Below the pieces are notes generated by a model. It saw only the letters and a program-made list of their open reading frames with translations, was not told where the DNA came from and ran no database searches. The translations under genes and the position numbers were made by a program. A stretch of 64,000 nt of DNA from BJGV01 sp964196335 (GTDB lineage: Bacteria; Pseudomonadota; Gammaproteobacteria; Burkholderiales; Nitrosomonadaceae), in NCBI GenBank assembly GCA_965238155.1, contig OZ250175.1:1488001-1552000 (forward strand), written 5' to 3'. Positions 35,176 to 44,886 of this stretch are shown in pieces (the first letter of the stretch is position 1; every line of letters starts with the position of its first letter).

Positions 35176-35223
35176 TAAGAGCTCAAGACCTTTGCCACAA
35201 ATTATTCGCTCAAAATTCATATC

Positions 35224-35793
35224 CTAAGGAAGTTTCTCGTCCCATGGAATATTTAAGTCTCCCACATATCCTCTCGCATTTGGTGCACGAGGATGGTTTT
35301 CAGATATAGTTTTGATTAATTTCTCCAAAGTCAACTCGGCGGTAGTTTGCCTAGCTTCACTAAACGCTACAGAATCGTCAGGTTCGAAATTATTTTTTTC
35401 ATTTTGTATGTGCACCCGATTTCTTATCTTACGCAATTCATCTAGGTCATTATAAATAGGATCGGTTGCTGCCCCTAATAAAACATGTCTTTTAGCACTC
35501 GATATGTAAGGCTCAAACTTATCTATCTTCTTTCCTCTCACATCGTCAAGCACAGTTGTGTCAATGCCTATTACCCCTTCGGCTGTGTACTCGTTAATTC
35601 GCATATGTAGATCACAAAGAACCGCTTCACATATTGATCCAATGATGATAATTATTGGTTTTCTCAGAATCTGAGATTCATCATCTGTTGGATCATCTTG
35701 CCTTTGATAAAGGTAGGTGAGAATTCTCAAGTTGTGGTTAATGTTGTCACCTAACTTGAAGTTACCAATAAATCTTGCGCTAATCACAAACAT
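35224..35793 (-). CDS. HEPN-like protein
   Basis: 189 residues, soluble and helical. The segment DLDELRKIRNRVHIQNE contains the R-x6-H spacing accepted for HEPN ribonucleases, inside a helix pair typical of the fold, with IIIIIGSICEAVLCDLHMRI as the first core helix. HEPN proteins are common effectors in defence islands. No nucleotidyltransferase (MNT) partner is adjacent. It sits just inside scar 6 and at the 3' end of the ubiquitin-like operon, 202 bp away, so it may or may not belong to it. The assignment is tentative. Confidence 0.5.
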   Translation of the reverse strand: MFVISARFIGNFKLGDNINHNLRILTYLYQRQDDPTDDESQILRKPIIIIIGSICEAVLCDLHMRINEYTAEGVIGIDTTVLDDVRGKKIDKFEPYISSAKRHVLLGAATDPIYNDLDELRKIRNRVHIQNEKNNFEPDDSVAFSEARQTTAELTLEKLIKTISENHPRAPNARGYVGDLNIPWDEKLP

Positions 35794-35995
35794 ACTGTCT
35801 CTTCGTATTTCTTCTTCTTTTTTTCTTTGCTAAGTAGCATATTAAACAATCCCATAGTTACTTCCTTGCATTATCTATTTACGTCTATTATAGATTGGCA
35901 GAATAGTGAGCGCAAAAAAAGACATTTTGTGAAAGTATGTCTTAGTGCTGGTATAAAGATCGATAATAGCTAAGAAATAACTGTAATTTAGTAAT

Positions 35996-37270
35996 TTAAC
36001 TTATTGCTTCTAATCTTTGTGGTGTACGTAGGTTGATATCAAGGCACGCATAAGAAGGTCCAAGGACCTGTCTCCTTGTCAACTCCGCAAGTACATATGC
36101 AGCAGCAAAACAACCTACAAAAGGTGCGCCAACTGCACGGGAAGCCATGGTTGTTACACCGCATTGCTCCAATCCTTCAGAAAGTAGTTTCTGATAGGCA
36201 GGCGCTTCCAAATTTGAAGAGTAGGTACCATTTACTGCCCATAAGGAAGCTGCTGATGAGGGGCCGGGGAAAGTACGTATTCTTATAGCACGAAAATCCT
36301 TATAGCCGGAACCCAAACCAGCATCAATAATAAGCCTGAAGCCAGCATTTTCCATAATACGTCTTGTTGCGGAATTGTCTACTCCAAATAAACCAACTTC
36401 AGGTTCAGCAACACCAACGCGTTGATGTTCGTCAAAATGACATTCTACTAATACTGTTTTATAACCACGTTCGTTAAGCCAACGAGCTACTGTATGAGTT
36501 TTTTTACAGGTGATATCACCTGAAGCGGATAACATAGAGGTGGATATTGTCGACTTAGTAATAGTATCTACATCCTGTAAGTATAATGTCGCATCACGAG
36601 CTGGCAGCATGAAACCTATTGTCCAAGCATAAGCCTGGCCAAGATGTCCCAAACCTACAAGCCAACAACTATCTATTGTTGGAGACTTATATGGCGCACC
36701 ATTAGTCATACCAGAGTGAACTGACCATAAAGACTGTTTAAATGAGCGCTGGCCAGCATAAGGATTATCCTGGCGTAATATAGAGAATGCCTCACTTACG
36801 GCCAAGGCTCCCGCTGCAACACATGCTGGAGCAAATAAATTAGAAGAGCTTGAAGTATTTCCTAAACCAAATTCCCAGCCATCTGCCCAAGGTCGTATAA
36901 CTGTACCTATATAATTTTTGCTAAACTTTTTTCCGATTATAATAATGGGCCAAGTTTGTACAAGTTCATTAGCAACTGGCTTAATTGATAGCCAATCAAG
37001 AAAAGTATACAACAATTCCTTAGAGAATCCTGGAGCAACTAACGCCATATTATTAGGAGCTTCTACCTGTACATTTCCTTGAAAGCTTCTAGCAGCACAA
37101 TTAATTACAGTCAACGCGATAATGTTCATGACATGATCATGAGCAACATCATCACCAATCACAACTCTAACTCCAAATCTGGAAAAAATTTTCTCTGCTT
37201 CTGCCAAACTATTTGCTTCTCCGCTATCAGCAAGGACTTTCATCAATCTATGTAGTGAATTTGTATCCAT
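35996..37270 (-). CDS. E1-like ThiF-fold activating enzyme
   Basis: 424 residues. An N-terminal extension of about 190 residues, then a ThiF/MoeB-type nucleotide-binding fold: WLVGLGHLGQAYAW (GxGxxG), LQDVDTITKST (the conserved acidic residue), later LFGVDNSATRR and AGFRLIIDAGLG. Candidate catalytic cysteines lie in the C-terminal part (EQCGV, VGCFAA). In Bil-type systems the E1 adenylates the ubiquitin-like protein and hands it to the E2. It is the last gene of the JAMM-E2-Ubl group, 8 bp after the JAMM gene. Confidence 0.82.
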   Translation of the reverse strand: MDTNSLHRLMKVLADSGEANSLAEAEKIFSRFGVRVVIGDDVAHDHVMNIIALTVINCAARSFQGNVQVEAPNNMALVAPGFSKELLYTFLDWLSIKPVANELVQTWPIIIIGKKFSKNYIGTVIRPWADGWEFGLGNTSSSSNLFAPACVAAGALAVSEAFSILRQDNPYAGQRSFKQSLWSVHSGMTNGAPYKSPTIDSCWLVGLGHLGQAYAWTIGFMLPARDATLYLQDVDTITKSTISTSMLSASGDITCKKTHTVARWLNERGYKTVLVECHFDEHQRVGVAEPEVGLFGVDNSATRRIMENAGFRLIIDAGLGSGYKDFRAIRIRTFPGPSSAASLWAVNGTYSSNLEAPAYQKLLSEGLEQCGVTTMASRAVGAPFVGCFAAAYVLAELTRRQVLGPSYACLDINLRTPQRLEAIS

Positions 37271-37278
37271 ATAAATAA

Positions 37279-37770
37279 CTATCGTAATTTGATTAAGGAC
37301 GCAGCCTCACTTCCTAGATGATTAGACCAGCGCTTAGCTCCAAGATAAATATTTAGGCTAATGTCATAAGGTGTTACCGGTCCCTGAGCAAATCTAGGAA
37401 CAATGAGTGCAAAATGTTTTACTACAGATACCATAGGATTAGCTCGATCTGATTTACTTTGAAGTGGACGATTTGGGTGAGTATGAATATCGCCAACTAC
37501 TTGAAAGCGACGAACAGCACATTCTGTCCATAATTTTGTAAAAGCACTGGTACCAAGTTTGATATACGCGTAATTCAATGACTCAGGATCTAATTCATCA
37601 TACGGAAGCCAAGTGTGTACGACCTTAGTACCACCCTCCATTCCTCCCAACAAGAATGCGCCTGATTCACGGAAACCATTCCCTCGTTTCCTTAAGTCAG
37701 ACATAATCAAACCCCAAACTCCTGGTTGAAATTCAAGTGGATTGTAGTTCGTTACTTTGTAAGACTTCAT
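37279..37770 (-). CDS. JAMM/MPN-type peptidase (deubiquitinase-like)
   Basis: 163 residues from the ATG at 37770, chosen for its GAGG ribosome site over a TTG 30 bases upstream; it overlaps the end of the E2 gene by 38 bases. The full JAMM zinc motif is present: a glutamate in RESGAFLLGG, then GDIHTHPNRPLQSKSDRAN (H-x-H-P-x6-S-x2-D). Such enzymes trim or remove ubiquitin-like modifiers. The overlap implies tight translational coupling with the E2. Confidence 0.85.
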   Translation of the reverse strand: MKSYKVTNYNPLEFQPGVWGLIMSDLRKRGNGFRESGAFLLGGMEGGTKVVHTWLPYDELDPESLNYAYIKLGTSAFTKLWTECAVRRFQVVGDIHTHPNRPLQSKSDRANPMVSVVKHFALIVPRFAQGPVTPYDISLNIYLGAKRWSNHLGSEAASLIKLR

Positions 37771-38182
37771 ATATAGCCTCAATATATTGAAGGATACCAA
37801 TATCTGGTTTCCATATAAGATCAGGGAATTCCGTCAACCAGTTAGGATGACCTTCTATTGCCTGTCTATCACATGGTAGATATAGTGCTGAGCCACCCTT
37901 CCAGGACGGATTGAAAACCTGAGTCACCCTACCACCACAGGGCCAGTCTTTCGTAGATAATTGCTGTTGCCTTGCAACATCCCAAAGCGTAGATGTCGGC
38001 GGTATTTCAGGATATCCAGAACAGTTAAATCGTAGAGTGAACCACCTGTTATCCTTTGCTTTTATTTTAATGAGCAAAGCAGGCCACTGAAAATTCTCAA
38101 ATAACCACCTATCTTTTGATGCCCCTGCTAAGAAGCGCCCAGAACACAGATGATCCACCAATAAATTCTCTCCTTTATCCAT
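37733..38182 (-). CDS. E2-like ubiquitin-conjugating enzyme fold
   Basis: 149 residues. The E2-type core is RFNCSGYPEIPPTSTLWD, then VFNPSWKGGSALYLPCDRQA; the proline pair and the W/FNP region are typical of prokaryotic E2/UBC families. The likely catalytic cysteine is C104 in LYLPCDR, with C54 and C82 less likely by position. It would carry the activated ubiquitin-like protein from the E1 to a target. It lies 11 bp after the Ubl gene and overlaps the JAMM gene. Confidence 0.75.
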   Translation of the reverse strand: MDKGENLLVDHLCSGRFLAGASKDRWLFENFQWPALLIKIKAKDNRWFTLRFNCSGYPEIPPTSTLWDVARQQQLSTKDWPCGGRVTQVFNPSWKGGSALYLPCDRQAIEGHPNWLTEFPDLIWKPDIGILQYIEAIYEVLQSNELQST

Positions 38183-38193
38183 ATCGATGGTAC

Positions 38194-38679
38194 TCAGCCA
38201 TTAATTCGTGGAGAAGGAACCAAATCAAAACAAATAGATTTCTCTGGAAATATAACAAGTGTACCAAGATGGACATCAATATCAGGACGCGCATTTGTCC
38301 CGCAAAGTTGCAACATTAATTCTGTAGCATCAGATGGCAATATTCCAAGTTCACGTGCAGCCCAGCGTTTAATTCTTCCAATTGTTGCGTTTGGACGAAA
38401 ATTTCGTTTTACTTCACGACCAGCATAAAGCACCTGAACATCGATAAACTTCAAGCGATGCAAATGAAAAACCGTACCATCGGAAATATTTCTAGTTCCC
38501 TCTATTAATTGACCATCATCATCGTCTTCAAATGTTAGTTGGAACTCATTTTTATTGACAGATGGCGGAAGTAGATTACGACAAATCTTATGCAAGGATT
38601 CTGAATCAATACTGCTATCAACTGTGAGTACAGAAATATCCTTCAAAGACTCTGATTGCAAAAATATTTTGATTTCCAT
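38194..38679 (-). CDS. tandem ubiquitin-like (ISG15-like) modifier
   Basis: 161 residues with two beta-grasp repeats: residues 1 to about 75 (EIKIFLQSESLKDISVLTVD, later GTRNISDGTVFHLHRL) and about 76-155 (IDVQVLYAGREVKRNFRPNA, later IGRIKRWAARELG). The tail ends PRING, so a C-terminal glycine is available for activation without trimming, though there is no GG pair. The double domain resembles BilA or multiubiquitin proteins. It is first of the four-gene Ubl-E2-JAMM-E1 block. Confidence 0.8.
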   Translation of the reverse strand: MEIKIFLQSESLKDISVLTVDSSIDSESLHKICRNLLPPSVNKNEFQLTFEDDDDGQLIEGTRNISDGTVFHLHRLKFIDVQVLYAGREVKRNFRPNATIGRIKRWAARELGILPSDATELMLQLCGTNARPDIDVHLGTLVIFPEKSICFDLVPSPRING

Positions 38680-38808
38680 GGTCTATCCCCTTTTCAATGC
38701 CATGAATATCATGGCCTCTACTTACTTAACCGAGACACAATCGAAAAAAGGAAAATATTTTTTGGAAATATATTTCTGATAAAGACTAAAACTAACTATA
38801 TACCTGGC

Positions 38809-41800
38809 TTATAAGCTTGGGTTTTCTGGGCAAATTGATACATAAGAACAATATGCACAATGCCTTCCCTTAATTGGCTGGGAGTCCCCACTTTTAAGTT
38901 TATGGATAGTCTTCATTACTTTGGTTTTTTGGATGCTCCTACTAGGCGTAGCTTGAATGGTATCAGCTGTAAGTAGATTAACCAGCTCTACAGTGACCCC
39001 TTCATCTATAAAAAGAATCATTGGCCTTAGTAAAGTACATATTTGGCGAGCACCTCTATGTGAGAACCTGATAATTTTATATGTATTTCTATTCTGTTCA
39101 GTTTTTCTTATCAACCATGGCATCTGAATATTAATCCCGTCAATCTTAATGGTTGGTTCCAGGAATGAAATATCATGAATAGACATGATTTTAAGTCCTC
39201 TATTAAAAACGGTGGTAGCATCGATCCAAAGTGTCGGATCCTCTATTTCTGACGGTAGTGCATTTTTTTTCCAATTTTCTTTCAGTGCTTCAGGCCCATT
39301 CGATACTGCACCGGAGGCAACTGATCTCAAAGCCTGCATAATTGAAAAACGAGCTCTTGATGGCACTTCTAATTCTTGCTCACGTTTGAGATCCAGACCA
39401 AATCGATACCAATATTGCAATGGACAACGTGCATAAGTATCAAACTCCTCAAAGGAGAATGATCCTCCAAAGGAGGAATTATTTTGATTAGTTTTGTCAT
39501 TTTCTAAATCTTTAGGTGGGGGCTCAGATTGAGCCGCTATATGTAATACAGGCATTTCTAAAAATTGTGGTGGACGATTAGATCCGGAGAACTCACCATC
39601 TTCGTAAAAATAGAGCTGAGTCTTAGCACGCGATACAGCTACATAGAAAAGATTGTTTCGTTCAATTGCTTGCTCTGATTCAAACTCGGTGTATGAACTA
39701 CCAAGTATTTCGGGTGGGATAAGATCTAAAATAGCATTTTCTGGTGCCCACGGTTTCTTTTGGCTAAAAGCACCGTCAACATAACCAACATGAACTGCCT
39801 GATACTCAAGACCCTTGCTTCCATGTACTGTCTGTACGCGAACTGCATCTAATTCAGAAGCTTCATTCGGCATTTCCCTCTCTATAAAATTTTCTCCTAT
39901 TTGTTGACGTAGTTTCCGTCGAAGTAGATACCTTGATATTGAAAGTCTTTTTTTATCACCGTCTCCTACCCGAGTAGAATATGCAAATTGCCAGATAGCA
40001 AGCCTCTCAACCTGAGCATCAATAGATTGATCGTCAAGAGAAAGAATATCAAATCGCTTTTCTAATAGTATGTTGCAAATAAAATTCCAAGGATTAGCGT
40101 GATAGTTCTGTCCCTTTAATAAGTTCGTAAGCCTCAATATTACTTTATTAGTTTCAATAGAAAGTCCATCAGCAGCCTTGCCAAGCCAACGACCTCTCTG
40201 CCAGTTTACGTCTTGACCTGCCCAATCAAGAATTTTATTAATATCTTGAAGTGGCATTTTTAAATTTGAAATTGAAGTTAGACCTATTAAAGCCCTTGGT
40301 TGCCTTTCCGCTAGTAAATGCATTAAAGATAATAATTTCTTTACAGAAGGCCGATTTGTTATTTTGCTAATATAGAGGATTGGAACACCATTCTTATGAA
40401 GTATCTCAGCAAGAGCTTCAACATCAGCACTTCTGCGACATAGTGTAGCTTGCTCTGAAAAAAGTATTCCATTTGATTGTGCCGTTAGAATCTTTCTAGT
40501 AATTACTTCAGGAATATCTGATCTAGATTGGCAAGAAACTAACTGAGGTGTATGACCTAAATTACCTAAAGTTGAAACTGTTTTATCTAATGGCAATCTG
40601 TTTTGTAGTATATGAGACTCTCCTGCAACCGATATACACTTCACAATCTCCTTAGAACTGCGCCAATTAGATTTAAGGGTGTATTTCTGTATTAGAGAAT
40701 TACTTTTCTCGGCATGCTCTCTAAATATGTCATCAAACCTTATCAGGCTTTTAACTGAGGCCCCTCTCCAATGATGTATAGCTTGACGAACGTCACCAAC
40801 CACCCAGAGAGATTTAGCTTTTCGTGAAAGCTCTATGATCATATGAACCATAGCTTTCGTAACATCCTGATATTCATCTACAAGAATATATTGAAACCTA
40901 TCAGCTAACGCTGAAAATCGTTTACGATTATCACGAATTGCAATAGTTGGAAGCGCAACAAGATCGGCAAAATCTACTAAATTAGCATTTCGCAAGAGTC
41001 TATCGTGTACCTCATATAAAGATGCCGTATCCTGTCGTAACGATGCCAGCTCAGGTTTTTCAGATTGATTAACTTGAGCAAGTTTTTTACGATACTCTTG
41101 TGGTGTTACCAACTCTTCTTTTAGTCTATAAATAGCTGCTACAACAGTACCAAGCCATGTATAAGGATCTTCGACACGAAGATGTCCCTGAAGAGGAATA
41201 TTAGGTAATTCCTTAGCAAGTATAGTAATGGAATTAAGCTTATCAGCAATTAATAAGTCACTATGCAGGCCAAATAATTGATGATATTTCCTTAAAAATT
41301 CTAGCCCAAATCCATGAAAAGTTCCTGCCCAAATTTCAGAAGCCCTTTCAACTCCAGTTGATCGTAATCTTTCAACAAGTTCAAAAGCAGCTTTATTGGT
41401 AAAAGTAAGAACAAGAATATGACTAGGATCTACTTTAAGTTTCTCTACAAGATATTTTGTGCGGTGTATAAGTGTAGAGGTTTTTCCGGTGCCAGGACCA
41501 GAAACTACATTCACAAACTTCTCTTTAGCAAAAGCAGCCTGTGCCTGGTCGTTGCTTGGTTTGCTTAACTCTTTTAAAGTATATGGTTTTGCTTGTGGAA
41601 GTAAAATCGCATCTAGTATTTGCTGTTGTGTAATGCTTAACGGAATACCTATGTCTTTAGTAATTCTATCTGGCCCTGAACCGGATTCAAACAGATTTCG
41701 TGCTACTTGGCGAGGAAGCAAAAACTCACGTGCAAAAACATTTGCCTGCAGCTCTTCCCTTTCTCTAGCTCCATAGGCCTCTACGGTAATCAAACCAGGT

Positions 41801-42138
41801 GAACCTTGTGTATTTTCCAGCAAGGAAAGTGAAGTAATTACTTGCTCGGCTTTATCTACATCTAAAATCCAGTGACCTAGTTCATGTGCTATCAGAGCAG
41901 CACTTTGCTCCTCTTTAATATCATTACGAATGTAAATATATCTTTCTTCTCTTCGTAGACATGCATCACCTTTTCCTAATGCTGAAGCCTGTTGAGGTAG
42001 TTTCTCAATGCCAATATTAAGTTCAGGTTCAATTTTATTAAGTAACTCGTCTACATGCACAGAAAGTTCAGCGCGATTACCAAGAAAACGTTTTCTAAGT
42101 TTAAGCGCCTCCTCTCTCGCACGCTGAAAAGGATTCAT
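38809..42138 (-). CDS. ImmA/IrrE metallopeptidase - UvrD helicase - PD-(D/E)XK fusion
   Basis: 1109 residues, three parts. Residues 1-150: an ImmA/IrrE-type zinc protease with LIAHELGHWILD (H85, H89) and EELQANVFAREFLLP. About 195-830: a UvrD/Rep superfamily 1 helicase with GPGTGKTST (214-220), ILVDEYQDVTKAM, VGDVRQAIHHWRGA and VQTVHGSKGLEYQAVHVGY. The C-terminal 200 residues: SFEEFDTYARCPLQYWYRF and GRHCAYCSYVSICP, the iron-sulfur cysteines of AddB/Cas4-type nucleases. ImmA proteases cut repressors after DNA damage. It is 130 bp upstream of the Ubl gene, same strand, so it is probably the nucleic-acid effector or sensor of the operon. Confidence 0.87.
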   Translation of the reverse strand: MNPFQRAREEALKLRKRFLGNRAELSVHVDELLNKIEPELNIGIEKLPQQASALGKGDACLRREERYIYIRNDIKEEQSAALIAHELGHWILDVDKAEQVITSLSLLENTQGSPGLITVEAYGAREREELQANVFAREFLLPRQVARNLFESGSGPDRITKDIGIPLSITQQQILDAILLPQAKPYTLKELSKPSNDQAQAAFAKEKFVNVVSGPGTGKTSTLIHRTKYLVEKLKVDPSHILVLTFTNKAAFELVERLRSTGVERASEIWAGTFHGFGLEFLRKYHQLFGLHSDLLIADKLNSITILAKELPNIPLQGHLRVEDPYTWLGTVVAAIYRLKEELVTPQEYRKKLAQVNQSEKPELASLRQDTASLYEVHDRLLRNANLVDFADLVALPTIAIRDNRKRFSALADRFQYILVDEYQDVTKAMVHMIIELSRKAKSLWVVGDVRQAIHHWRGASVKSLIRFDDIFREHAEKSNSLIQKYTLKSNWRSSKEIVKCISVAGESHILQNRLPLDKTVSTLGNLGHTPQLVSCQSRSDIPEVITRKILTAQSNGILFSEQATLCRRSADVEALAEILHKNGVPILYISKITNRPSVKKLLSLMHLLAERQPRALIGLTSISNLKMPLQDINKILDWAGQDVNWQRGRWLGKAADGLSIETNKVILRLTNLLKGQNYHANPWNFICNILLEKRFDILSLDDQSIDAQVERLAIWQFAYSTRVGDGDKKRLSISRYLLRRKLRQQIGENFIEREMPNEASELDAVRVQTVHGSKGLEYQAVHVGYVDGAFSQKKPWAPENAILDLIPPEILGSSYTEFESEQAIERNNLFYVAVSRAKTQLYFYEDGEFSGSNRPPQFLEMPVLHIAAQSEPPPKDLENDKTNQNNSSFGGSFSFEEFDTYARCPLQYWYRFGLDLKREQELEVPSRARFSIMQALRSVASGAVSNGPEALKENWKKNALPSEIEDPTLWIDATTVFNRGLKIMSIHDISFLEPTIKIDGINIQMPWLIRKTEQNRNTYKIIRFSHRGARQICTLLRPMILFIDEGVTVELVNLLTADTIQATPSRSIQKTKVMKTIHKLKSGDSQPIKGRHCAYCSYVSICPENPSL

Positions 42139-42149
42139 TTAGTTACGTT

Positions 42150-42746
42150 CTAATTTAGGAGTTCCAGTAACCTTTCTGTCTCGGACTCTTCTAAATCTAG
42201 CTCTTGAACCGCATCTTCCCAGCTTATAGGTTTCATATTATGTTCAGGCTTCCCATTAGTAGATTTAAATGCCGGCACCCTAATTCCAATATATTTTAAT
42301 TGAAGAACTTTGTCCAATAATGCTACAGATACTCTTAAAAATTCAGCGAGCCTGAATATAATTTGACTGGGAGCAACAATACGACCAACCAAAATACCAT
42401 TCAGTAAAGAAAAATGCCGTCCAATCCCAATCACATTACATACATTTTTTATTGATGGCCCTTGAATAGACTTTATCTTCTCTATAACGTCTGAACTTGG
42501 ATGATGTCGCGCCAGATTAAGTACCTTACTGATAGTACTATCGTAGGCCTCCTTATCAAAGGATAAATCAGGATCTTCACTTTCTATATTTATGGTGCCA
42601 TAAATAATTGCAAAATCAGCAATCTCAGAAGCAAATTCTGGATGGGATTCAATCAATTTTTTCCAATCACTACTGATTGGATTTGATATATTAATTAAAA
42701 AATTATCGATAAGGGTTGCTGCCTCATCTTTGATTATATTAGTCAT
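42150..42746 (-). CDS. unrecognised partner of the sigma-like protein
   Basis: 198 residues, soluble, helical and acidic overall. I see no known domain; a segment APSQIIFRLAEFLRVSVALL has the look of a helix-turn-helix or of a short antitoxin-type fold. Its start overlaps the stop of the sigma-like gene by 4 bases, and the helicase fusion begins 11 bp after it. The coupling suggests an anti-sigma or co-regulator role for the operon, possibly a substrate of the ImmA protease. All of that is inference. Confidence 0.6.
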   Translation of the reverse strand: MTNIIKDEAATLIDNFLINISNPISSDWKKLIESHPEFASEIADFAIIYGTINIESEDPDLSFDKEAYDSTISKVLNLARHHPSSDVIEKIKSIQGPSIKNVCNVIGIGRHFSLLNGILVGRIVAPSQIIFRLAEFLRVSVALLDKVLQLKYIGIRVPAFKSTNGKPEHNMKPISWEDAVQELDLEESETERLLELLN

Positions 42747-43468
42747 TCGATTGCTCCTTGAAGTTTCTTTAAACTCGAATTAAATAATTTACGAGCTGTA
42801 GGTACAGAGCAGCCAATAAGTTTAGCTATTTTATTCCAGTCAAATTTGCATTCGGCCCGAAAATAGAATGCGTTTCTTTCCTTCTTAGGCAGTTTTATAA
42901 GTATATTCATAAGTACAGAAGAATCCTGCGTACGTATAGCATGCATTTCAGGCGAGTTTTCTAACGTATCTGGAATTGAGTCAACAAAATTTGATTTCTT
43001 CCCATCTTTATCAACCGTTTCGAGTTTATCTATTGAAAGTATGGTATTCTTTTCTGCTAATTGACTCCTAAAATAATCAACTACTCTATTCTGTAAATAT
43101 ATACCAAAACGTACCTCAGCATTGCAAATAGCTTCTTCATTCTCTATAAATTTTTCCCAAAAATAAATTGCTGCGTCCTCTACTAATTCACTGTTAGAGG
43201 CGCCAAGCCTAACCCACTCTTTCTTTCTGAGACAACTTTGAACGCCTTTAATTACTCTCTGATGTAACGTGGCAGTGATAGCATCAAACAGCCCTGATTC
43301 CTTTCCAAACTCCATCCGAATAAGTGATGCAAGAACTTCAGATGCAATACTTTTATGCTGTCGATAATCTACTATTGAAACTAATGTCTTAATTTCACTG
43401 TCATCAAGCTCTAAAAGAGCTTTTAGACTAGCTTGGTGTTTAGGATCATATCTCCGCTCAATACTCAT
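42743..43468 (-). CDS. sigma-70-like transcription factor
   Basis: 241 residues from the ATG at 43468; a TTG 27 bases upstream has no better site. The N-terminal half is unusual and carries a region-2-like stretch (ELVEDAAIYFWEKFIENEEA, RFGIYLQNRVVDYFRSQLAE). The C-terminal region 4 has LPKKERNAFYFRAECKFDWN and KIAKLIGCSVPTARKLFNSS. It heads the ubiquitin-like operon and may transcribe it. It is long for an ECF factor because of about 100 extra N-terminal residues. Confidence 0.75.
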   Translation of the reverse strand: MSIERRYDPKHQASLKALLELDDSEIKTLVSIVDYRQHKSIASEVLASLIRMEFGKESGLFDAITATLHQRVIKGVQSCLRKKEWVRLGASNSELVEDAAIYFWEKFIENEEAICNAEVRFGIYLQNRVVDYFRSQLAEKNTILSIDKLETVDKDGKKSNFVDSIPDTLENSPEMHAIRTQDSSVLMNILIKLPKKERNAFYFRAECKFDWNKIAKLIGCSVPTARKLFNSSLKKLQGAIE

Positions 43469-43614
43469 TTTTTTTCCATTTAGTTGAGACGCCAATCCTG
43501 TTTTTACGTCTATATATACTTAACCGAGATTAAAGTTATAAAAGGAAAAATTTTATGTTAAATGATTGAATTTTATTAAATTAGTATTTAGGAGCTCTAT
43601 ATAAAAACTACTAT

Positions 43615-44886
43615 TTACACTACGTTCTCGTAGAAAAATCCTTTATAAAGAAAGGCATTACTAATACGCCTACCGTCTGTATCTTTAACTCCTGCTTGGC
43701 ACATAGTTGATTGCCAAGTTGTGCTCACTATTGTAACTATGCTGTCTAATATCTCCTCAGCTTGTTTCTGTGAAAGTAAGTATCGCCCATGGTTACTTAA
43801 TAGATTTTCACGATTGGCATAACGCCCGAGCTTTCCACACGACATAGCTAGATCACGCCTGTCTATAGCGGTTACAGGAGATGGAGTTAGATCAAATGCT
43901 GGACTCAACCGCCAGCCCTGTTCCCTTGCTAGCATCGCATGATTACGTGGATGGTCGTCCAGGTTGGATACTGCTGCATTGAAACACATTCTACTAAACA
44001 GCTCACGTAAATCTGATTCCGGATCCACACTCATGCGTCTAATTGCATCCGCGAGCAAAGCATAAGACCAATTTACACGGGAAACTGGATTATCATCACT
44101 TTGTAACAGGGTTAGGGCACTTATCATACGATGCCGCTTATAATTATCTTTTTCCCACTCTCGGTCGAAACGGCGTACTAGTAAAACATCCCGACCAGCA
44201 ACACCTGTAATGTCACTCTCAGCCACATTAATGTTACAAGCAAGAGCTAGCTTAAGCATACCGTGCTCAACACGCGAATAATTCCAACGATCATCTTGCA
44301 TATTAAATTTAGCGAGCCAAAGATTTTTATTATGTTCTACTACTGCTTTGGGTCTAGCCCCACCCATAGACGTACCAAAATGTAATAATTCTTCTACCTG
44401 ATTTGTGATTGATCCCTTCAAATCCGGTTCATCATTTATAAGCTGATCTGCTATTACTTGCAATCGCTCTAATTCAAGCATTTGGTTAAACCGCCCTTCT
44501 GATACCAGTGGTTTAACGTTAGTACCGAATCCAAGTGCTCCAGCCCGATCGTCAGATCCTTTAATCAAGTATTCAAACTCTTCTAGTTGTGCTGTTTTAG
44601 CTCTTTTCTCAATAAGTCGCCGCCCCCAAGAATCAGGCATTGAATCTCGAATTGCTCCAAAGATCCCCTCCATACGTGCAGTTTCATATGGATCTCTACG
44701 TAACCGTAATTCTATAGGGTCAATCTCAACTGCATCCTTACGTTCTAAATATTGACGCCCATAGATAAAACTTCCAACTGACTCATCATTACGATCTGTA
44801 GATATCGTAAATCGCCCTGCTGTCACAAATTCTGTCTTACCTGGCAAGACTATATAGACGTAGCATTCCTGCCGTTCAGAAGTCAT
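43615..44886 (-). CDS. hipA: HipA-type serine/threonine kinase toxin
   Basis: 423 residues, normal length. The HipA fold shows ARPKAVVEHNKNLWLAKFN with the ATP-binding lysine, AVSNLDDHPRNHAML with the catalytic Asp/Asn, and WRLSPAFDLTPSP with the metal-binding DxT. HipA phosphorylates glutamyl-tRNA synthetase or related targets and induces dormancy. Its start overlaps the end of the hipB gene by 11 bases. As island cargo it may stabilise the element or act in defence. Confidence 0.9.
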   Translation of the reverse strand: MTSERQECYVYIVLPGKTEFVTAGRFTISTDRNDESVGSFIYGRQYLERKDAVEIDPIELRLRRDPYETARMEGIFGAIRDSMPDSWGRRLIEKRAKTAQLEEFEYLIKGSDDRAGALGFGTNVKPLVSEGRFNQMLELERLQVIADQLINDEPDLKGSITNQVEELLHFGTSMGGARPKAVVEHNKNLWLAKFNMQDDRWNYSRVEHGMLKLALACNINVAESDITGVAGRDVLLVRRFDREWEKDNYKRHRMISALTLLQSDDNPVSRVNWSYALLADAIRRMSVDPESDLRELFSRMCFNAAVSNLDDHPRNHAMLAREQGWRLSPAFDLTPSPVTAIDRRDLAMSCGKLGRYANRENLLSNHGRYLLSQKQAEEILDSIVTIVSTTWQSTMCQAGVKDTDGRRISNAFLYKGFFYENVV

